From an uncultured Ruminococcus sp. (GTDB lineage Bacteria; Bacillota; Clostridia; Oscillospirales; Ruminococcaceae), in NCBI GenBank assembly GCA_946183385.1, contig CAMHBN010000091.1:1-7305 (forward strand): a stretch of 7,305 nucleotides of DNA, read 5' to 3'. The translations under genes and the position numbers were made by a program. The notes beneath the pieces were generated by a model, which saw only the letters and a list, made by a program, of their open reading frames with translations, had not been told where the DNA came from and searched no databases. Below are positions 5,560 to 7,305 of the stretch, one piece after another. Numbering within the stretch: the stretch's first letter is position 1; each line of letters begins with the position of its first letter.

Positions 5560-7305
5560 ATGGGTGGTTCACCTGAAAACGAAACTATCAAAAAGTATTT
5601 CCTCCACATTGGCGTGAATGAAAGCGTCTCCCTGAGAGAGATAGGTCTCACCGATGACGCTCTCAAAACCTACTTTACGACCACTGAAAGCGAGCACGTT
5701 TCCGTGCGCTCTCAGGACGCAGTCATCACGGGCGTCAGCAAGGGCGAGGCTACCGTTACCCTCTATCATCCGTCATCGGGCTCTCCCGACAAGCACCCCT
5801 ACGCCGCGGTGAAGGTGTATGTCTCGGAGAGCGAGACATACATATCTCCGAGTCTGGATATGACGGACAAGCTCTTCATTGATACCTCCGACAACAGCAA
5901 GACCGTGAAGCTCATACAGAACGATATCTGCTCGCTGAAGGATATCCTCAACAAGTGGGACAACGGCAAGGCAAGAAAGGACGCCGCTGCTCTTATCGGG
6001 ATAAGCGAGTATGAGGCTGAGCTCTATTTCCGTCAGGCGGCACTGTGGCAGATACCGAAAATGACCAAGGAATTCGCTTACCTCGCCGCTCTTGCGGGTG
6101 TGAGGAATGCACACGACCTGTCAAGGGTGAATGCGCATAACCTCGAGGAGGCGTTCGATCTGCTCAAGAATAACATCCGTATCGTTTACAATGATTTTGA
6201 GATACCCGATCATACTGCCGTAAACGATATGATACAGAACGCGAAGTCGCTCAACGGCAGGTACTTCGATTACTATGACGCAGAGGGCGGGCTCCCGTCG
6301 ATGCCATCCTCCCTGCTCGACAGCGACAGCTTCCTGCAGTCGGACAGCGAGGTGATAAACGAGGGCTTGAAATTCCTTGAGAATATCAATCCCGCGCTGC
6401 CGCTCCCGAAGACTATCAGCGGTCGTGTCATGATAAACGAGACCTCCGATTACGGTCTGACTGTCCCCAAGGGGCAGGGCGGGCTGCTGGTGACTGTCAG
6501 CGGCATATCCGATCCCTCTCAGGACAAGACGGAGAATGAGAAGGAGTATTCGTGCTTTACCAGCCCGAACGGCGAGTTCTCCATCGTTATGCCCGACAGG
6601 TACAATATGCAGGAGACCGTTACCTTCACCATCAGCAAGAAGAATGATATGAGGTATGCTGTCGCGGGACAGAGCTCGTCCAATCAGGTGCAGTTCGTGA
6701 AGCGCGCCTCAGAGATATTGCAGAATGAGTATATCATGATGACGCTCACCGACGAGAACGGCGACCCGCTGACAGACGAGAACGGCGATGTCGAGGAAAG
6801 ACCGTATAAGGCTTCCGAGATAATGACCGTCATAAACGATATCCGTGCCAAGAATTCAAAGGCAATGGAAATTGAAAAGGTGCTCCGTAAAAAGGCGTAC
6901 AACAAGTACGCGCGGGAGTACAAATTCGTGGATGTGCAGCTGGCAAAGGGCAAGCTTGAGGACTGCAAGGTCACCGTTGAGAGAGGCGTGCGCTACCACA
7001 TCAGGAAGTTCTACGAGCAGATAGAGGACCTGTTCGCCTCCTTCGATATAGAGCGTTACGAGGATTACGAGGAGCCCGAGGAAGAGCCCGAGGAAGTCCC
7101 CGAGGATGGTAACGGCGAACTCGCAGAAGCTGCGATCCGCGAAGGCAACATTATATGGCAGATAGGCAGAGTAAAGGCTAAGCCGGGCGCAAGGGTAAAG
7201 TTGGATATAACCGTAAAAGACCCGCGAGTTGTGAAGCTTCCCGTTGCAGGCTTACAGTTCCGTGTAAAAATCCACGAGCAGCTGTCTTTGGTTTCGGGAA
7301 AGTGC
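5560..7305 (+). CDS. Multidomain Ig-like / DUF4332-like / cohesin protein without signal peptide, C-terminus outside the window
   Basis: 582 residues are visible and the frame is still open at the edge. The N-terminus MGGSPENETIKKYFLHIGVN is hydrophilic, with no Sec signal or membrane segment. Residues 14-90 resemble a Big_2 Ig-like domain (VSVRSQDAVITGVSKGEATV). Residues 128-205 are helical and resemble DUF4332/helix-hairpin-helix units (WQIPKMTKEFAYLAALAGVR, then NAHDLSRVNAHNLEEAFDLL). Residues 284-381 look like a carboxypeptidase-regulatory-like beta sandwich (KTISGRVMIN ... SPNGEFSIVMP). Residues 396-411 are a tandem LTDENGDx repeat, and 415-497 are charged and mainly helical. An acidic linker (YEDYEEPEEEPEEVPED, about 500-516) leads into a probable cohesin from 529 (IIWQIGRVKAKPGARVKL, then PVAGLQFRVKI), cut after about 54 of the usual 140 or so residues. 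Role inferred: a scaffold that binds dockerin proteins. How it would leave the cell is unclear. The domain calls are from pattern recognition and the cohesin is the best supported. Confidence 0.82.
   Translation, partial: MGGSPENETIKKYFLHIGVNESVSLREIGLTDDALKTYFTTTESEHVSVRSQDAVITGVSKGEATVTLYHPSSGSPDKHPYAAVKVYVSESETYISPSLDMTDKLFIDTSDNSKTVKLIQNDICSLKDILNKWDNGKARKDAAALIGISEYEAELYFRQAALWQIPKMTKEFAYLAALAGVRNAHDLSRVNAHNLEEAFDLLKNNIRIVYNDFEIPDHTAVNDMIQNAKSLNGRYFDYYDAEGGLPSMPSSLLDSDSFLQSDSEVINEGLKFLENINPALPLPKTISGRVMINETSDYGLTVPKGQGGLLVTVSGISDPSQDKTENEKEYSCFTSPNGEFSIVMPDRYNMQETVTFTISKKNDMRYAVAGQSSSNQVQFVKRASEILQNEYIMMTLTDENGDPLTDENGDVEERPYKASEIMTVINDIRAKNSKAMEIEKVLRKKAYNKYAREYKFVDVQLAKGKLEDCKVTVERGVRYHIRKFYEQIEDLFASFDIERYEDYEEPEEEPEEVPEDGNGELAEAAIREGNIIWQIGRVKAKPGARVKLDITVKDPRVVKLPVAGLQFRVKIHEQLSLVSGKC

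Overview
The window looks like chromosomal DNA from a cellulosome-forming, Ruminococcus-like gut or rumen Firmicute. It holds two type I dockerins, the start of what looks like a cohesin, a BspA-type leucine-rich-repeat protein, a Big_2 Ig-like domain, Thr-rich linkers typical of ruminococcal secreted proteins, and TTGACT-17-TATAAT promoters. The genus is an inference from this combination; no rRNA or other marker gene is present.

Layout. Minus strand, 1717 down to 1: a promoter at 1758-1786 drives a radical SAM/SPASM enzyme (GTG start at 1717). Its stop overlaps the ATG of a secreted Thr-rich dockerin protein by an ATGA junction; that protein runs off the left edge at position 1. Positions 1718-2004 form a divergent promoter region. 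Plus strand, 2005-5208: a secreted protein of 1067 residues with four large LRR_5 repeat blocks, a Big_2 domain and a C-terminal dockerin, followed by a strong intrinsic terminator at 5221-5262. A second strong promoter (5351-5379) opens a leader of about 174 nt containing an unexplained stem-loop. The leader precedes a gene starting at 5560 and running off the right edge. That protein begins with an Ig-like domain and has a DUF4332-like helical region, a beta-sandwich region, an acidic linker and the first half of a probable cohesin, but no signal peptide.

How the parts may work together. Dockerin-cohesin pairing is the common theme: two exported dockerin proteins and a candidate cohesin partner are encoded side by side. 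The two dockerins differ at the usual recognition positions, so they probably bind different cohesins. The most interesting unit is the radical SAM/SPASM enzyme translationally coupled to a catalytic-domain-free Thr-rich dockerin polypeptide. This suggests a peptide or protein that is modified and then secreted and docked on a cell-surface complex. That is a hypothesis from gene order and sequence only. The cohesin-type protein lacking a Sec signal is the second oddity.
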